Source: Dermacentor variabilis
Lineage: Eukaryota > Arthropoda > Arachnida > Ixodida > Ixodidae
Direction of reading: 5' to 3'
Length of the DNA stretch: 64,000 bases
NCBI RefSeq assembly: GCF_050947875.1
Contig: NC_134571.1
Location: 229,472,024-229,536,023, forward strand
Both the position numbers and the translations under genes were made by a program. Positions 12,562 through 22,284 of this stretch are shown piece after piece; the first letter of the stretch is position 1, and each line of letters opens with the position of its first letter. The notes below the pieces were generated by a model. The model did no database searches, had not been told where the DNA came from, and worked only from the letters and a program-made list of their open reading frames with translations.

Positions 12562-12894
12562 ACAAGATTCAAAACATGAGTTCCAAATTTATTAGCTTTT
12601 TTTACCATTTTTTATAAGGCTATTGAGTAAAACTATCTTCATCCTCAATTACTGACTGAATTCATCTTTGATAGCAGCAACATTCTTGTGTCATATAGCG
12701 TGTGTTGATGTTGGGCAGTGTTTCTGCAATAACAACCTCTGGAGAGTTTTTATCTATGTGTAGCTGTTCATTAGTCTCCTTCCCAGTAACACCTGCCGTA
12801 CATAGTGGCATGCAGATTGAAGTATTCGGAACTAGGGATGCTACATCAAAGTTGATGTGGCTTCAGAAATTTACCACGGGACACTTGTGAGCCA
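12562..12894. other. Unassigned DNA
   Basis: No feature seen between the candidate exon and the RTE relic. Confidence 0.4.
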
Positions 12895-13570
12895 TGCAGA
12901 TGTTGTTTGAGTATTTTTACATATGGCTCGTCTACACCCTGATTCCGTAATGCCTCCATGACTGCTGAGGTTTCGACTGAATCAAACACTTTCTCGTAAT
13001 CAATGAAAGCCATATAAAGGGTTGGTTATATTCCGCACATTTCTCTATCCCCTGATTGATAGTCTGAATATGCTCTATTGTTGAGTAGCCTTTACAGAAT
13101 CCGGCCTGGTCCTTTGGTTGACAGGAGTCTAAGGTGTTCCTGATTCTATTTGCGATTACCTTAGTAAATACTTTGTAGGCAGCGGACAGTAAGCTGATCG
13201 GTCTATAATTTTTTGAGTCCTTGGTGTCCCCTGTCTTATGGATTAGGATTATGTTAGCGTTCTTCCAAGATTCCGGTATGCTCGAGGTTATGACGCATTG
13301 TGTATACAGGGTGGCCAGTTTCTCTAGAATAATCTGCCCACCATCTTTCAACAAATCTGCTGTTACCTGATTCTCCCCAGCTGCCTTACCCCTTTGCATA
13401 GCTCCCAAGGCTTTCTTTACTTCTTCCGGCGTTACTTGTGGGATTTCAAATTCCTCAAGACTATTCTCTCTTCCGTTATCGTCATGGGTGCCACTGGTAC
13501 TGTATAAATCTCTATAGAACTCTTCAGCCACTTCAACTATCTCATCCATATCAGTAATGATATCGTCACG
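12895..13570 (-). pseudogene. RTE-type LINE reverse transcriptase relic
   Basis: The minus strand encodes the fingers and palm start of an RTE-class RT. In order it has EVAEEFYRDLYS, TPEEVKKALGAMQRGKAAG, SIPESWKNANIILIHKTGD, NYRPISLLSAAYKVFTKVIA and a QAGFCKGYST motif. One frameshift near 13015 separates these from the continuing IDYEKVFDSV motif (first catalytic aspartate region). The catalytic FADD block and the endonuclease are missing. The upstream end is cut by the Gypsy A LTR at 13571, which suggests that Gypsy A inserted into this older copy. Confidence 0.85.
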
Positions 13571-13981
13571 TGATCGTGACGTCAAAGAACACAGTAGCAA
13601 TACTGTGAAAGGCAAAACTAGCTTTTATTGGGCGAACCTGTGCCCACAACACAGGCTACACTTAAAGTACAACGAGAGCGGCAAACACAGTCGGCGATGG
13701 TCGAAAATCTGATCAACGGGTCAAGCGCGTCGGCTTTTATACATCAATTGTCGAATGTTCCAGACTAATCGTTAGGACCTGCGTGCCTACCACAAAGTTC
13801 TACACCATTCGCGTCAGGTGATGAAATCAGATAACATAAGGTTCGACGACAACAGACGGCAGATAGAAGCATCAATAACTTTCCAGAAACTTCGGATACA
13901 TGCAGGCGCGTCCCGTGCTGTGCGATAACATTTGTTAGGCGGTGAAACATAGTCGCCCGATAAAGATAAGTACACGTGTCA
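13571..13981 (-). repeat. 3' LTR of Gypsy A
   Basis: On the element sense strand, a polypurine tract AAGAGGGGGGTAA is followed at once by TGACACGTGTAC, and the other end reads TCACGATCA next to RTE sequence. These TG...CA ends and the polypurine tract fix the LTR at about 411 bp. The partner LTR is missing, so the outer end rests on the RTE junction alone. Confidence 0.65.
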
Positions 13982-14084
13982 TTACCCCCCTCTTAAAAAG
14001 CATCGACCCGATGCTGAAAACAAACGAAAGTAATAAATAAAAGCACTTGTAGCAAAGAAAACAATAAAATAAGGAAATTCGTCA

Positions 14085-15200
14085 GCGTCCGTAAAAGGGT
14101 GTAAGGCGCACCACGTGGACCACTTCAGATTGTGCACGGCGGCGCTGTGAATGCGAAATGCCGTCTGGCACGACCTGATAGTCCAGTGTGCCAATACGTT
14201 GGATGACCTTGTAGAGTCCGAAATAGCCTCACAGTAGTTTCTCACTGAGTCCTCGTCGGCGTATCGGGGTCCAAACCCAAACACGGTCTCCGGGCTAGTA
14301 CTCGACGAAGCGTCGTCGGAGGTTGTAGTGTCGGCTGCCGGTCCTCTGCTGGTTCTTGATCCGCAGGCGAGTGAGCTGTCGGGCTTCTTCAGCGCGCTGG
14401 AGATAGGTAACGACGTCAAGATTTTCCTTGTCAGTGACCTGCGGCAGCATGGCGTCGGACGTCGTCGTCGGGTTCCTGCCGTAAACCAGCTTAAATGGCG
14501 TCATCTGTGTTGTTTCTTGCGCCGCCATGTTGCAAGCGAATGTTACGTACAGCAGGACCGCATCCCACGTCTTGTGCTCAACATAGACTTACATTGCTAG
14601 CATGTCCGCGAGGTTCTTGTTCAGGCGCTCCGTGAGACCATTCGTCTGCGGATGGTAGGCAGTTGTCCTCCTGTGGCTTGTCTGGCTGTACTGCAGAATC
14701 GCTTGGACGAGCTCTGCTGTAAAAGCCGTTCCTCTGTCGGTGATGATGACTTCTGGGGCACCAAGTCGCAGCAGGATGTTCTGGACAAAGAATTTCGCCA
14801 CTTCGGCTGTGCTACCTTTCGGCAGTGCTTTAGTTTCAGCGAAGCGGGTGAGGTAGTCCGTCGCCACGACGATCCACTTATTTCCGGTTGTTGACGTCGG
14901 AAAGGGTCCCCGCAAGTCCATCCCGATCTGCTGGAATTGTCGGCAAGGAGGCTTGATCGGCTGTAGTAATCCCGCTGGCCTTGTCGGTGGTGCCTTGCGT
15001 CGCGGACAGTCTCGGCATGCCTTGACGTAACGGCCGACATCGGCGGTTAGGTGCAGCCAGTAATACCTTTCTTGTATCCTCTATAGCGTCCGGGAGAAAC
15101 CAAGGTGCCCAGCGGTCGGATCGTCATGTAGGGCGTGCAGTACTTATGGATGCAGCGCCGACGGAACAACAAGTAGGTAGTTGGCGCGGACTGGTGAGAA
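14085..15200 (-). pseudogene. Gypsy A integrase
   Basis: The zinc-finger end is visible as KACRDCPRRK. The core has MDLRGPFPTS (first D), VIITDRGTAF (second D) and NGLTERLNK (E), with 35 residues between the second D and E by my count, so the catalytic triad is intact. Next come KLVYGRNPTT and a decayed GPY/F-type module with GDRVWVWTP and GYFGLYKVIQRIG, which holds an in-frame stop. The tail VVHVVRLTPFYGR matches the usual end of Gypsy integrases. Frame shifts occur between blocks. Confidence 0.8.
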
Positions 15201-15204
15201 GTTC

Positions 15205-16812
15205 TTCTTCACTATTAGGTGGTTGTTTTGAAGCGTGAACGAAGACAACCCACGCTTAAATGCCCTAGGGACAACGTCGGTGTGCCCTTCCAAATACTCG
15301 AATAGGGCTTTTAGCTCCGGGTCTTCTCATTGCTGTTCGGGGAAGTCTTCGGTGCTTATTATTCCAAGGAAGATGTCGTCATCCTCGTCATCTTGCGGCG
15401 GTGGGTCAATGGGGGCGTGTGATAGGCACTCGGCATCTGAATGCTTTTGTCTGGACTTGTATGTTACAGTGATGTCATATTCTTGTAGTCTGAGGCTCCA
15501 CCGTGCCAGCCGTCCTGAAAGGTCCTTTAAGTTAGCTAGCCAACACAACGCGTGATGGTCGCTGACCACTTTGAATGGCCTGCCATATAGGTAAAGCCGA
15601 AATTTCACTGTAGCCCAAATGATGGCGAGGCATTTCTTTTTGGTTCTAGAATAATTGCCTTGTGCTTTTGACAATGACCGGCTAGCGTAACTATCACGTG
15701 TTCATGTTCATCTTTTCTCTGGACTACGACGGCACCGAGGCCTAGGCTACTGGCGTCAGTGTGTATTTCGGTACCGGCGTGCTCGTCGAAGTGCGCAAGT
15801 ACGGGCGGCAACTGCATGCGTCGTTTGAGTTCTTGAAATGCGTCGGCCTGCGGTGTTTCCCACTTGAACTCGATGTCACGTTTAGTTAGCTGTGTCAGTG
15901 GCTTAGCGATGCGTGAAAATCCTTGACAAATCACCTGTAGTAGGCACACATGCCAAGAAATCTACGCACTGCCTTTTTGTCGATGGGCTGCAGGAATTTT
16001 GTGATGGCAGGTGTCTTCTGTTGGTCGGGGCGGACTCCAGACTTCCTGATGATGTGGCCTAGAAACAGAAGCTCATCGTAAGTGATGCAGCACTTTTCTG
16101 GCTTCAGAGTGAGCCCTGATGACTTGATGGCTTCTAGTACTGTTGCAAGCCGCTTAAGGTGATCGTCGAAATTTCCGGCGAAGACAGCGACGTCAGCCAA
16201 GTAAACAAGACAGGTCTGCCACTTCAATCCTACTAAAACCGTGTCCATCACGCACTGGAACGTTGCAGGCGCCGAGCACAGTCCAAGTGGCATAACCTTG
16301 AACTCGTAGAGGCCGTCTGGGGTGATGAAGGCGGTCTTTTCACGATCTCTTTTGTCGACTTCTATTTGCCAATAGCCAGACTTGAGGTCCATCGACGAGA
16401 AGTATTTAGCATCTCAGAGCCGATCCAATGCGTCGTCTATCCGTGAGAGGGGGTATACGTCCTTCTTCATGATCTTGTTCAGTCGACGATAATCGACGCA
16501 GAAACGTAGGGTTCCATCCTTTTTCTTCACCAGGACAACAGGGGATGCCCACGGGCTTTTCGACGACTGGATGATGTCGTCGCACAGCATTTCGTCGACA
16601 TGTTCTCTTATAGCTTCACATTCTGGCGGCGAAACTCGGTAAGGGCTCTGGAGGAGCGGTCGAGCGCACTCCTCGGGGATTGTGCGATGCTTGGCGACTG
16701 GTGTTTGTCGAGTCCTCGATGATGTCAAAAGCAGCCTTTGTATTGTCGGAGCAGACTTCTGAGCTGCTGTTGCTTAATCACGGGGAGACATGGATTAATG
16801 TCGTAGTCCGGT
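15205..16812 (-). pseudogene. Gypsy A reverse transcriptase and RNase H
   Basis: The RT starts with QTPVAKHR, then [28 protein letters not shown] and [19 protein letters not shown], and FKVMPLGLCSAPATFQ. The catalytic box reads YLADVAVF instead of the expected YLDD-type box, so one catalytic aspartate is lost. The thumb has FLGHII and RRFLGMCAYYR. RNase H follows, with IHTDASSLGLGAVV, a frame break near 15650, then [11 protein letters not shown] and DAECLSHAP. This polymerase is dead. Confidence 0.85.
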
Positions 16813-16864
16813 TCGGGAACCATGGTCGTCGGGGTAGATGCGGCGGAATCCGAGAGGATAAACA

Positions 16865-17171
16865 TGTGGGATGTCGTGTCGGCCGACGGACGAATCCCAA
16901 CATAAAAACGTAACGCTTCTTTATTCGACTAACGATGGCAGCGGACGGGCATACCAACGCTACGTTCGTCACAGTAGCAGAAGGTAGAAGGCGGTCTTTC
17001 TCAGCCAGGCAGCCTGTTTTTATAGCCACCGTCGGTGACGCATACTTAGGGTGACGTGGCGGTGGCGCTATGTTTTTCGACCATGCAGTCCAGCGTGCAG
17101 CTGTGTTATGCCAGGCCAGATGATAAGAAGACGGAGGGTGCGCAGAAGTATGCGCGGAGTGTGTCGCCACA
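16865..17171 (-). repeat. 3' LTR of Gypsy B
   Basis: On the sense strand, a G-rich polypurine tract (CGGGGGGGGGTGA) leads directly into TGTGGCGACACACTCC, and the far end is CGACATCCCACA. The TGTGG...CCACA ends and the position just after the integrase stop support a 307-bp LTR. Confidence 0.7.
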
Positions 17172-17199
17172 TCACCCCCCCCCGCGGAGTGGAGAGCCC

Positions 17200-18219
17200 T
17201 CAGGGCTTGAAAAAATCTGGGCAGCGTACACGACGTCCGCTGCGTGTAGTGAAAGAAGCAGTCTGCGATGTCGGCGGTCGTGGATGGACGTCTGTGGATG
17301 AACTGGTATTCCCTGGTTCGGCGGAATCAGTGTAGGCCATCTTCAGCTGGTCGATAGAGACGCGGACGGCGTTCCCTTTAATGCGCAGGGTGAAGGTTTT
17401 GTAATCGCGACGGAGAACTGGGTAGGGTCCGATGTAAGGTGGCTGTAAAGGCCGGCGGACAGTGTCGTCGTGGAGAAAAGTGTGCAAGCACGTTGCCAGA
17501 TCCTTGAAGACGAAGGGGGCGGTCTTGCAGTGGTGAGCTGCAGGTGACGGGCGGAGGGTAGCGATAGTGCGTCGGAGCTGGGCGATGAAATCTGTGGGAT
17601 CTGACGTCGCGGTGGTGGATGGCGGTGCAGCAAGAAATTCGCCTGGGAGACGGAGAGGTTCCCCGTAGATGAGCTCTGCGGGTGTAGCCTGAATGTCGGG
17701 CTTGAAGGTGGCGCGAAGACCTAGGGTGACGGCTGGGATGGCTTCAGGCCAGGTTGAGTCCGGGTGGCACATGATGGCTGCTTTGAACTGTCGGTGGAAA
17801 CGTTCGATGATCCCGTTGGTGCATGGCTGGTAGCTGGTGGTCCGCGAGCGTTCGAACCCGATGGTCAGCCCGAGCAGCCGGAAAAGGTGCGATTCGAACT
17901 GTCGTCCTTGGTCGGTGGTGACGCGGCGAGGGGGCCCGAAGTGGGCAATCCAGCCGGCGAAGAAGGCCGAGGCGACGTCTTCCGCAGTGATTCCCTCGAG
18001 GGGCCATGCCTCAGGCCATCGAGTGTAGCGATCGATGGCGGTGAGGCAGTAGTGATAGCGTCCAGCTGGAGGCAAGGGCCCTATGATATCAAGGTGGACA
18101 TGTTGAAACCGACCAGAGGTCTGGGGGAATGTGCCGAGTGGTGAAGTGACATGCCTGGTGACTTTAGCGCGCTGGCATTGAATGCAGGAGCGCGCCCAGG
18201 TGCGGCAATCCCGCTGCAT
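17200..18219 (-). CDS. Gypsy B integrase, intact 339-codon frame
   Basis: The second half of the zinc finger shows CIQC at residues 12-15. The catalytic core has D44 (VHLDIIGPL), D103 (VTTDQGRQF) and E139 (GIIERFHR), with 35 residues between the last two (DD35E). The C-terminal module includes PPYIGPYPVLRRDYKTFTL, the GPY/F type, followed by a basic tail ending in PDFFKP. The frame is open to its stop close to the polypurine tract. The true polyprotein continues upstream in another frame (RNase H), so this ORF start is internal and a frameshift near 18230 separates them. It probably cannot act alone because the RT is gone. Confidence 0.8.
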   Translation of the reverse strand: MQRDCRTWARSCIQCQRAKVTRHVTSPLGTFPQTSGRFQHVHLDIIGPLPPAGRYHYCLTAIDRYTRWPEAWPLEGITAEDVASAFFAGWIAHFGPPRRVTTDQGRQFESHLFRLLGLTIGFERSRTTSYQPCTNGIIERFHRQFKAAIMCHPDSTWPEAIPAVTLGLRATFKPDIQATPAELIYGEPLRLPGEFLAAPPSTTATSDPTDFIAQLRRTIATLRPSPAAHHCKTAPFVFKDLATCLHTFLHDDTVRRPLQPPYIGPYPVLRRDYKTFTLRIKGNAVRVSIDQLKMAYTDSAEPGNTSSSTDVHPRPPTSQTASFTTRSGRRVRCPDFFKP

Positions 18220-18800
18220 GGAGGGCCAGACATATAGCGGTCAGCCACGAGGCGTGCAGAGGCGCGTATGCTGGGATGGCTGAGATTATGTAGCTGGTTA
18301 AAGAGGTCACGGTGATGGGAAAGGGGCACATAAGGCCTGCTTCGTGCTGTTGATATGTCGCAGTAGATAGTCTTTGTCGATTCAGGTATGGTGACTTGCT
18401 GCAGCTGTAGCGAGGACCCGCCCTTAAGAAGCTCCTGCAGTTCAGCGTCCGTAGTCTGAGCCTCGGCGAGGACATCAGCTGTTACCTCTGAACGGCTAAT
18501 AGCTGCCACACGTGAAAGCGCATCGGCGTCCACATTGTCCTTCCCACTGACATGTTGGATGTCGGTGGTAAACTGGGCGATGAACGAGAGCTGGTTCTGC
18601 TGGACAGGCGGGAGTTTGTCGCGGCGTTGAGAAAAGGCGTAGGTCAGAGGTTTATGGTCTGTGAAGATAGTGCGGTGTTGTGCTTCGAGAATGTGGCGAA
18701 AGTGCTGAACTGCTTCGTATATCGCCAGAAGTTCTCTGTAGTAAGCTGGCGAACTCGACGGCACGGGGGTCGTGGTTTCGTTGGTGGGACTGGCCGCAGA
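18081..18800 (-). pseudogene. Gypsy B RNase H and integrase zinc finger
   Basis: The frame has YYRELLAIYEAVQHFRHIL, the TDHKPLTYAF motif, an ISGKDN-type HVSGKDNVDADALSRVA block, and a histidine pair (HHRDLFNQLHNLSHPS) from the integrase HHCC finger. It overlaps the integrase ORF in another frame. A single frameshift near 18230 would account for the overlap. The N-terminal third of RNase H is missing at the truncation point. Confidence 0.75.
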
Positions 18801-18811
18801 AGGGGTCATTT

Positions 18812-19590
18812 CCAGAATTGGTTTCCAGAATTTCCTCGATGTACAGGATTGTCGTACCCTTGTTGATGTGCTTGAACTCCTGGCTGAAGTTTGTCAGCAA
18901 CACTTCAGTTTTCCCTCCATGCAGTCGAGCGATCCCTCTTGCGACACAAATTTTACGGTCTATTAGTAGACGTTGGTCGCCTTCGATGACACCTTCTACG
19001 TCAGCGGGTGTTTCGGTGCCGACCGAAATAACAATTCTGGAGCGAGGTGGGATGCTCACTTGACCTTTAAGCACACTCAAGGCGGGGTGACTACGAGGGC
19101 TTTCCGGCGGTATCACTTTATCTTCCGACAGCGTTATTGACTTCGACTTCAGGTCGATAATTGCGCCGTGTTGGTTCAGAAAGTCCATACCGAGAATGAC
19201 GTCTCGTGAACACTGTTGGAGGATAACGAAGGTGGCAGGGTAAGTGCGGTCATGAAGGGTTATTCTTGCCGTGCAGATTCCAGTCGACGTGATGAGGTGT
19301 CCTCCAGCGGTCCAAATTTGAGGGCCTTCCCATGCGGTTTTAACTTTCTGCAACTGGGCGGCGATGTGTCCACTAATGATGGAGTAATTGGCCCCTGTAT
19401 CGACTAAGGCGGTGACTGCATGGCCGTCGAGAAGCACGTCGAGGTTGGTGGTTCTTTGTCTGGCGTTGCAGTTGGGTCTTGGCATCGGATCACGGCTGCG
19501 TCGCGTTGAACTGAAGTTGGAACGTTGCGTTGTCAAGTCGTCTTTCGTCGGTGTAGTCTTGGCTTCCTGACTTTGTCGGGACGGCGGCAT
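18812..19590 (-). pseudogene. Gypsy A protease region
   Basis: A retropepsin with the active-site motif ALVDTGANYSII, then ITSTGICTARI, the flap region, and DVILGMDFLNQHGAIID, the conserved second motif of Gypsy proteases. A linker with KGQVSIPPRSRIVI and GKTEVLLTNFS leads towards the RT, as in related elements. The last codons of the open frame belong to the Gypsy B insertion. The active-site aspartate is intact. Confidence 0.8.
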
Positions 19591-19869
19591 GTCGTTATGT
19601 TGTCAAGATGGTCTCTTTGTCGGCGGCGGCGGAGGATCTTCGTCAGTTCGACGAACAGCAACTGCACCTCCATCAGTTGCTGCTTTTAGTTTTCCGGATA
19701 TGGGCTCGCAGAGCGGTCCTGGGCTGGGCCGATGTATGGTCGGCACTGCGGCGACAGGTAGCGGCCTTGTGACGGCGAACGGGACGGTCGTCGAGGGCTC
19801 CACTGAGTGGCGGCGAGGTAGTCGGCAATATCGCGAGGTCGTTCGCCAATTTGTGGTCGTGGCACATTA

Positions 19870-20745
19870 ACGGTGAACCCTCAGAGTCCCATCTCCCGGT
19901 ATGGGCATCGACGGTTGATGTGACCCGCTTCTCCACAGTAGTAGCAGAGCGGGCGGTGGTCAGGAGCGCGCCAAACGTCTGTCTTCCTCGGTAGCTGTGC
20001 TGGGCGACGGGTGGGCGTGCTGGCGGCGGCGGTGGTGGTCAACGGAATTGCGGCGTTGAGGGGCCCTGGCGCGGTCGTGGAGGAGGACCTTGACGGCGGG
20101 TAGGTCATCGCTTGCGGCTTAGGCTGCGGCGATTCAGGGGCTACTCGGAGTTGTTGTTGGAGCTGCTCATGTACGGTGTCGGCAATCGAAGCCACTTGAG
20201 GCTGTGATGATGGGAACAGCTTCTGTAGCTCCTCCCACACGACCGCTCAGAGAGTCTCGCGAAGATCGGCGGCGGCCAGTGACTGAACTCCGGTGTTGTT
20301 TGTCGAGTTCGTGTGGTGGCCGAATTGCCGGTTTCGCATCTCGAGTGTCTTCTCGATGCTGGTGACCTCACGAAGAAACTCATCGATGGTCTTTGGTGGG
20401 CTTCGTACCATTCCGACAAAAAGTTCTTCCTTCACACCACGCATGAGTAGGCGGACTTTCTTCTCCTCGAGCATTTCAGGGTCAGTGTGGTGGAATAGAC
20501 GGCCCATTTCCTCCGTGAAGATCGCAGTTGTCTCATTAGGTAGCTGCACCTGGGTTTCTAATAGCGCTTGGGCTCGTTCTCGGCGCAAGACGCATGCGAA
20601 TGTCTGCAGGAAGCCGCTTCCGAACAGTTCCCAGGTCGTTAAGGTTTCTTCTCGGTTCTCGAACCACGTTCTGGCTGCATCTTCCAATGCGAAGAAGACA
20701 TGTCACAGTTTGTCGTCGCTGTTCCAATTGTTAAATGTAAGCATA
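19870..20745 (-). pseudogene. Gypsy A gag
   Basis: The capsid-like region reads EDAARTWFENREETLTTWE and FLQTFACVLRRERAQALLE, with the helical RLFHHTDPEMLEEKKVRLLMRG stretch split here across two motifs. A CCHC zinc knuckle, CYYCGEAGHINRRC, sits near the C terminus around 19900-19945. Stops and a frame change break the gene (one stop before HVFFALE). The N terminus is cut at about 20745. The same gag type, better preserved, is in Gypsy G. Confidence 0.8.
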
Positions 20746-20894
20746 TTTAGCGCCACCAAAGAAGGACGGAAGGGAGACGACACCACAATGCGCTAACTTT
20801 AACAACTTGATTTTCAGGAAATACACCTATATAACACATGCACAGTGGCGCCACCTCATCCAAATCTTAACCATCCAAAACAAGCTGTCTCCTT

Positions 20895-21963
20895 ATCTAA
20901 CAAGTCAACCGAAGGGGCACTAACACACGTATCACTATTCCGCCTGATAGCCTGAGCCTCAGTAATCTCTTGCACGTCTTTATCTTTGTGCTTCGCAAGA
21001 ACGCGGCAGGATCCATACACCGGCGCACAGCCGCATTCCCATAGAGTTTCTCACTACATTACCTAGAGGGAAATCGGGCGCTGTTGTGCTGTGGTATGCA
21101 TGGGAATATTGTGACTTCGGATTGGCATCGTTCTCGGAGAGACAGGACACCTTGAAGACGTGCTTGGCAAGTACCGTTCCGTCTGTCACAATGATTCATT
21201 TTCTACTAAAATAGCATGTGAAAAGCTGTCTTAGCTTTATTATTACTCGAAAACATGTTTTGTTTAACTATGAGAACTTGTTATTGCGTGTACGATTATA
21301 TGTTACGTAAAAAGTAACAGCGGGCCACTAAAGTTGGAGGACAGACGACAAGGTTCACGCTCGCTTTCAAACAGTTTGGCGTCTGTTCTTGCTTTTCTTC
21401 ACTTGGTCATGCATTGTAGGTGAGTAAAGATGTAATATGCGTGAATGGAAACATTTTATGAAGATTTTACTTTGAGAACGTGTTATTTGTGTAGCCATAT
21501 AGACGTTTTAGACGAAGCCTCTTACAACACCAGCCAACACGAGCCTCGCAGACACATATACCGTCATTCCCATGACGGCACGGTGCCCCCTTGAGAAACT
21601 CCCACAGACGGTGGTGCCAGATTTCCCTCTAGGTGTTATAGTGAGAAACTCTATGCGCATTCCTGACAGTGGGTTGACAGATGACCGTATTGCTTATTTT
21701 TCACATTTAGGCTATCTTCCCATAATCGGTCATTAAGACATCTCCCTGTCTGTCGAATGTATTTTTTCCCGCAGGACAGCGGAAGCTCATATTCAACAGC
21801 TTCTACGCAACCCACTGGCGCTTTTCGATGATTCGTAGAGCATCTGGCAGCTGGCTTACGATACGGGTCCGTTAATCGACATGTTTTTGCCAGCTTTTCT
21901 GGTGCTGAAAAGATCACTTTTGTGTCCACCCGACTAGCCATTTTCTTAAGATTATGTGCCGTT
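20895..21963 (-). pseudogene. Penelope-like GIY-YIG endonuclease, split
   Basis: The right part (21963-21664) reads AHNLKKMASRVDTKVIFSAP, then VEYELPLSCGKKYIRQTGRC and LSTHCQECA, matching the GIY-YIG fold (family norm VY.IPL.CGK.YIGQTGR; here G is replaced by R in YIRQ). After the MITE the left part (about 21031-20895) continues with CGCAPVYGSC, EITEAQAIRRNSDTCVSAPS, the conserved C-terminal motif. The polymerase palm is absent. Confidence 0.75.
21040..21655. mobile_element. hAT-like MITE, 616 bp, 8-bp target duplication
   Basis: Both ends start CATAGAGTTTCTCACTA when read inward and stay similar for about 50 bp (ACCTAGAGGGAAATC follows in both). The unit is flanked on each side by CGCATTCC (21032-21039 and 21656-21663). 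An 8-bp duplication is characteristic of hAT-superfamily transposition. The interior is non-coding and AT-rich. The insertion splits the Penelope endonuclease between HCQECA and CGCAP. Confidence 0.85.
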
Positions 21964-21965
21964 CT

Positions 21966-22284
21966 GTGCAGCTAGGGCACTACCGCTACCTTCCTTCTGC
22001 GTTCCATCCATTGATTTGCTGCGTCGCGAATTGTGCTATCTGACCTGCACCTTTTTAGCAGCCCCTCTATGACCGAAACTTGCACTGATTCCGGAAACCC
22101 TGCTGCGGAAATGACACATCTGAGGCCAAACAGCGAGACATTTTCCTTGCCAGCTGCGGGACCCGTGTCTTCAGCCTTTTGCTCGACCTTCTCAAGCCAG
22201 CCACGCCGCACATTAAGACGCTGGGCGAGCTGCTCGCCATACTGCGCTCGCATTTTAACCCAGCACCGTCCACACTAATGGAGC
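21966..22284. other. Unassigned GC-richer segment
   Basis: The base composition is higher in GC than the neighbours. A minus-strand open frame (22253-21972, 93 codons) contains WLEKVEQKAEDTGPAAG and NQWMERRRKVAVVP. I do not recognise it, and it has no splice or promoter signs. It could be a fragment of another element lying between the Penelope relic and Gypsy C. Confidence 0.3.

Larger units (their letters stand above)
16813..18808 (-). mobile_element. Gypsy B: 3' half of a second LTR element inside Gypsy A
   Basis: This segment contains one LTR, a complete integrase ORF and most of an RNase H, all of a Gypsy lineage different from A. Gypsy A sequence resumes on both sides: protease-side IEEILETN on the right, and SDSAASTPTTMVPEPDYD leading into the RT on the left. 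B lacks gag, protease, RT and a 5' LTR, so it is truncated at its 5' side. The right junction near 18808 is blurred by A-like residues and is approximate. Confidence 0.65.
13571..20745 (-). mobile_element. Gypsy A: Ty3/Gypsy LTR retrotransposon, broken
   Basis: A minus-strand Ty3/Gypsy element in the order gag (right), protease, RT, RNase H, integrase, 3' LTR (left). It has lost its 5' LTR and gag start at about 20745, where a Penelope-like relic begins. A 2-kb segment of another Gypsy (B) sits between protease and RT. Frameshifts and stops run through pol. Sister sequences in this window (Gypsy G) show the same gag-protease design. Confidence 0.85.
20750..21965 (-). mobile_element. Penelope-like element relic
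   Basis: A 5'-truncated Penelope-like retroelement on the minus strand that keeps the end of the RT and a GIY-YIG endonuclease. Its 3' terminal region (20750-20890) contains GCTAACTTTAACAACTTGAT, a type of sequence also seen beside the relics near 51.65 and 61.95 kb. A MITE with a clean 8-bp duplication splits the endonuclease. The element abuts the cut end of Gypsy A. Confidence 0.75.

Noticed and set aside
21972..22253. 93-codon minus-strand ORF as a host gene
   Set aside because: No recognisable domain or splice sites, and it is wedged between truncated elements; kept as unassigned.
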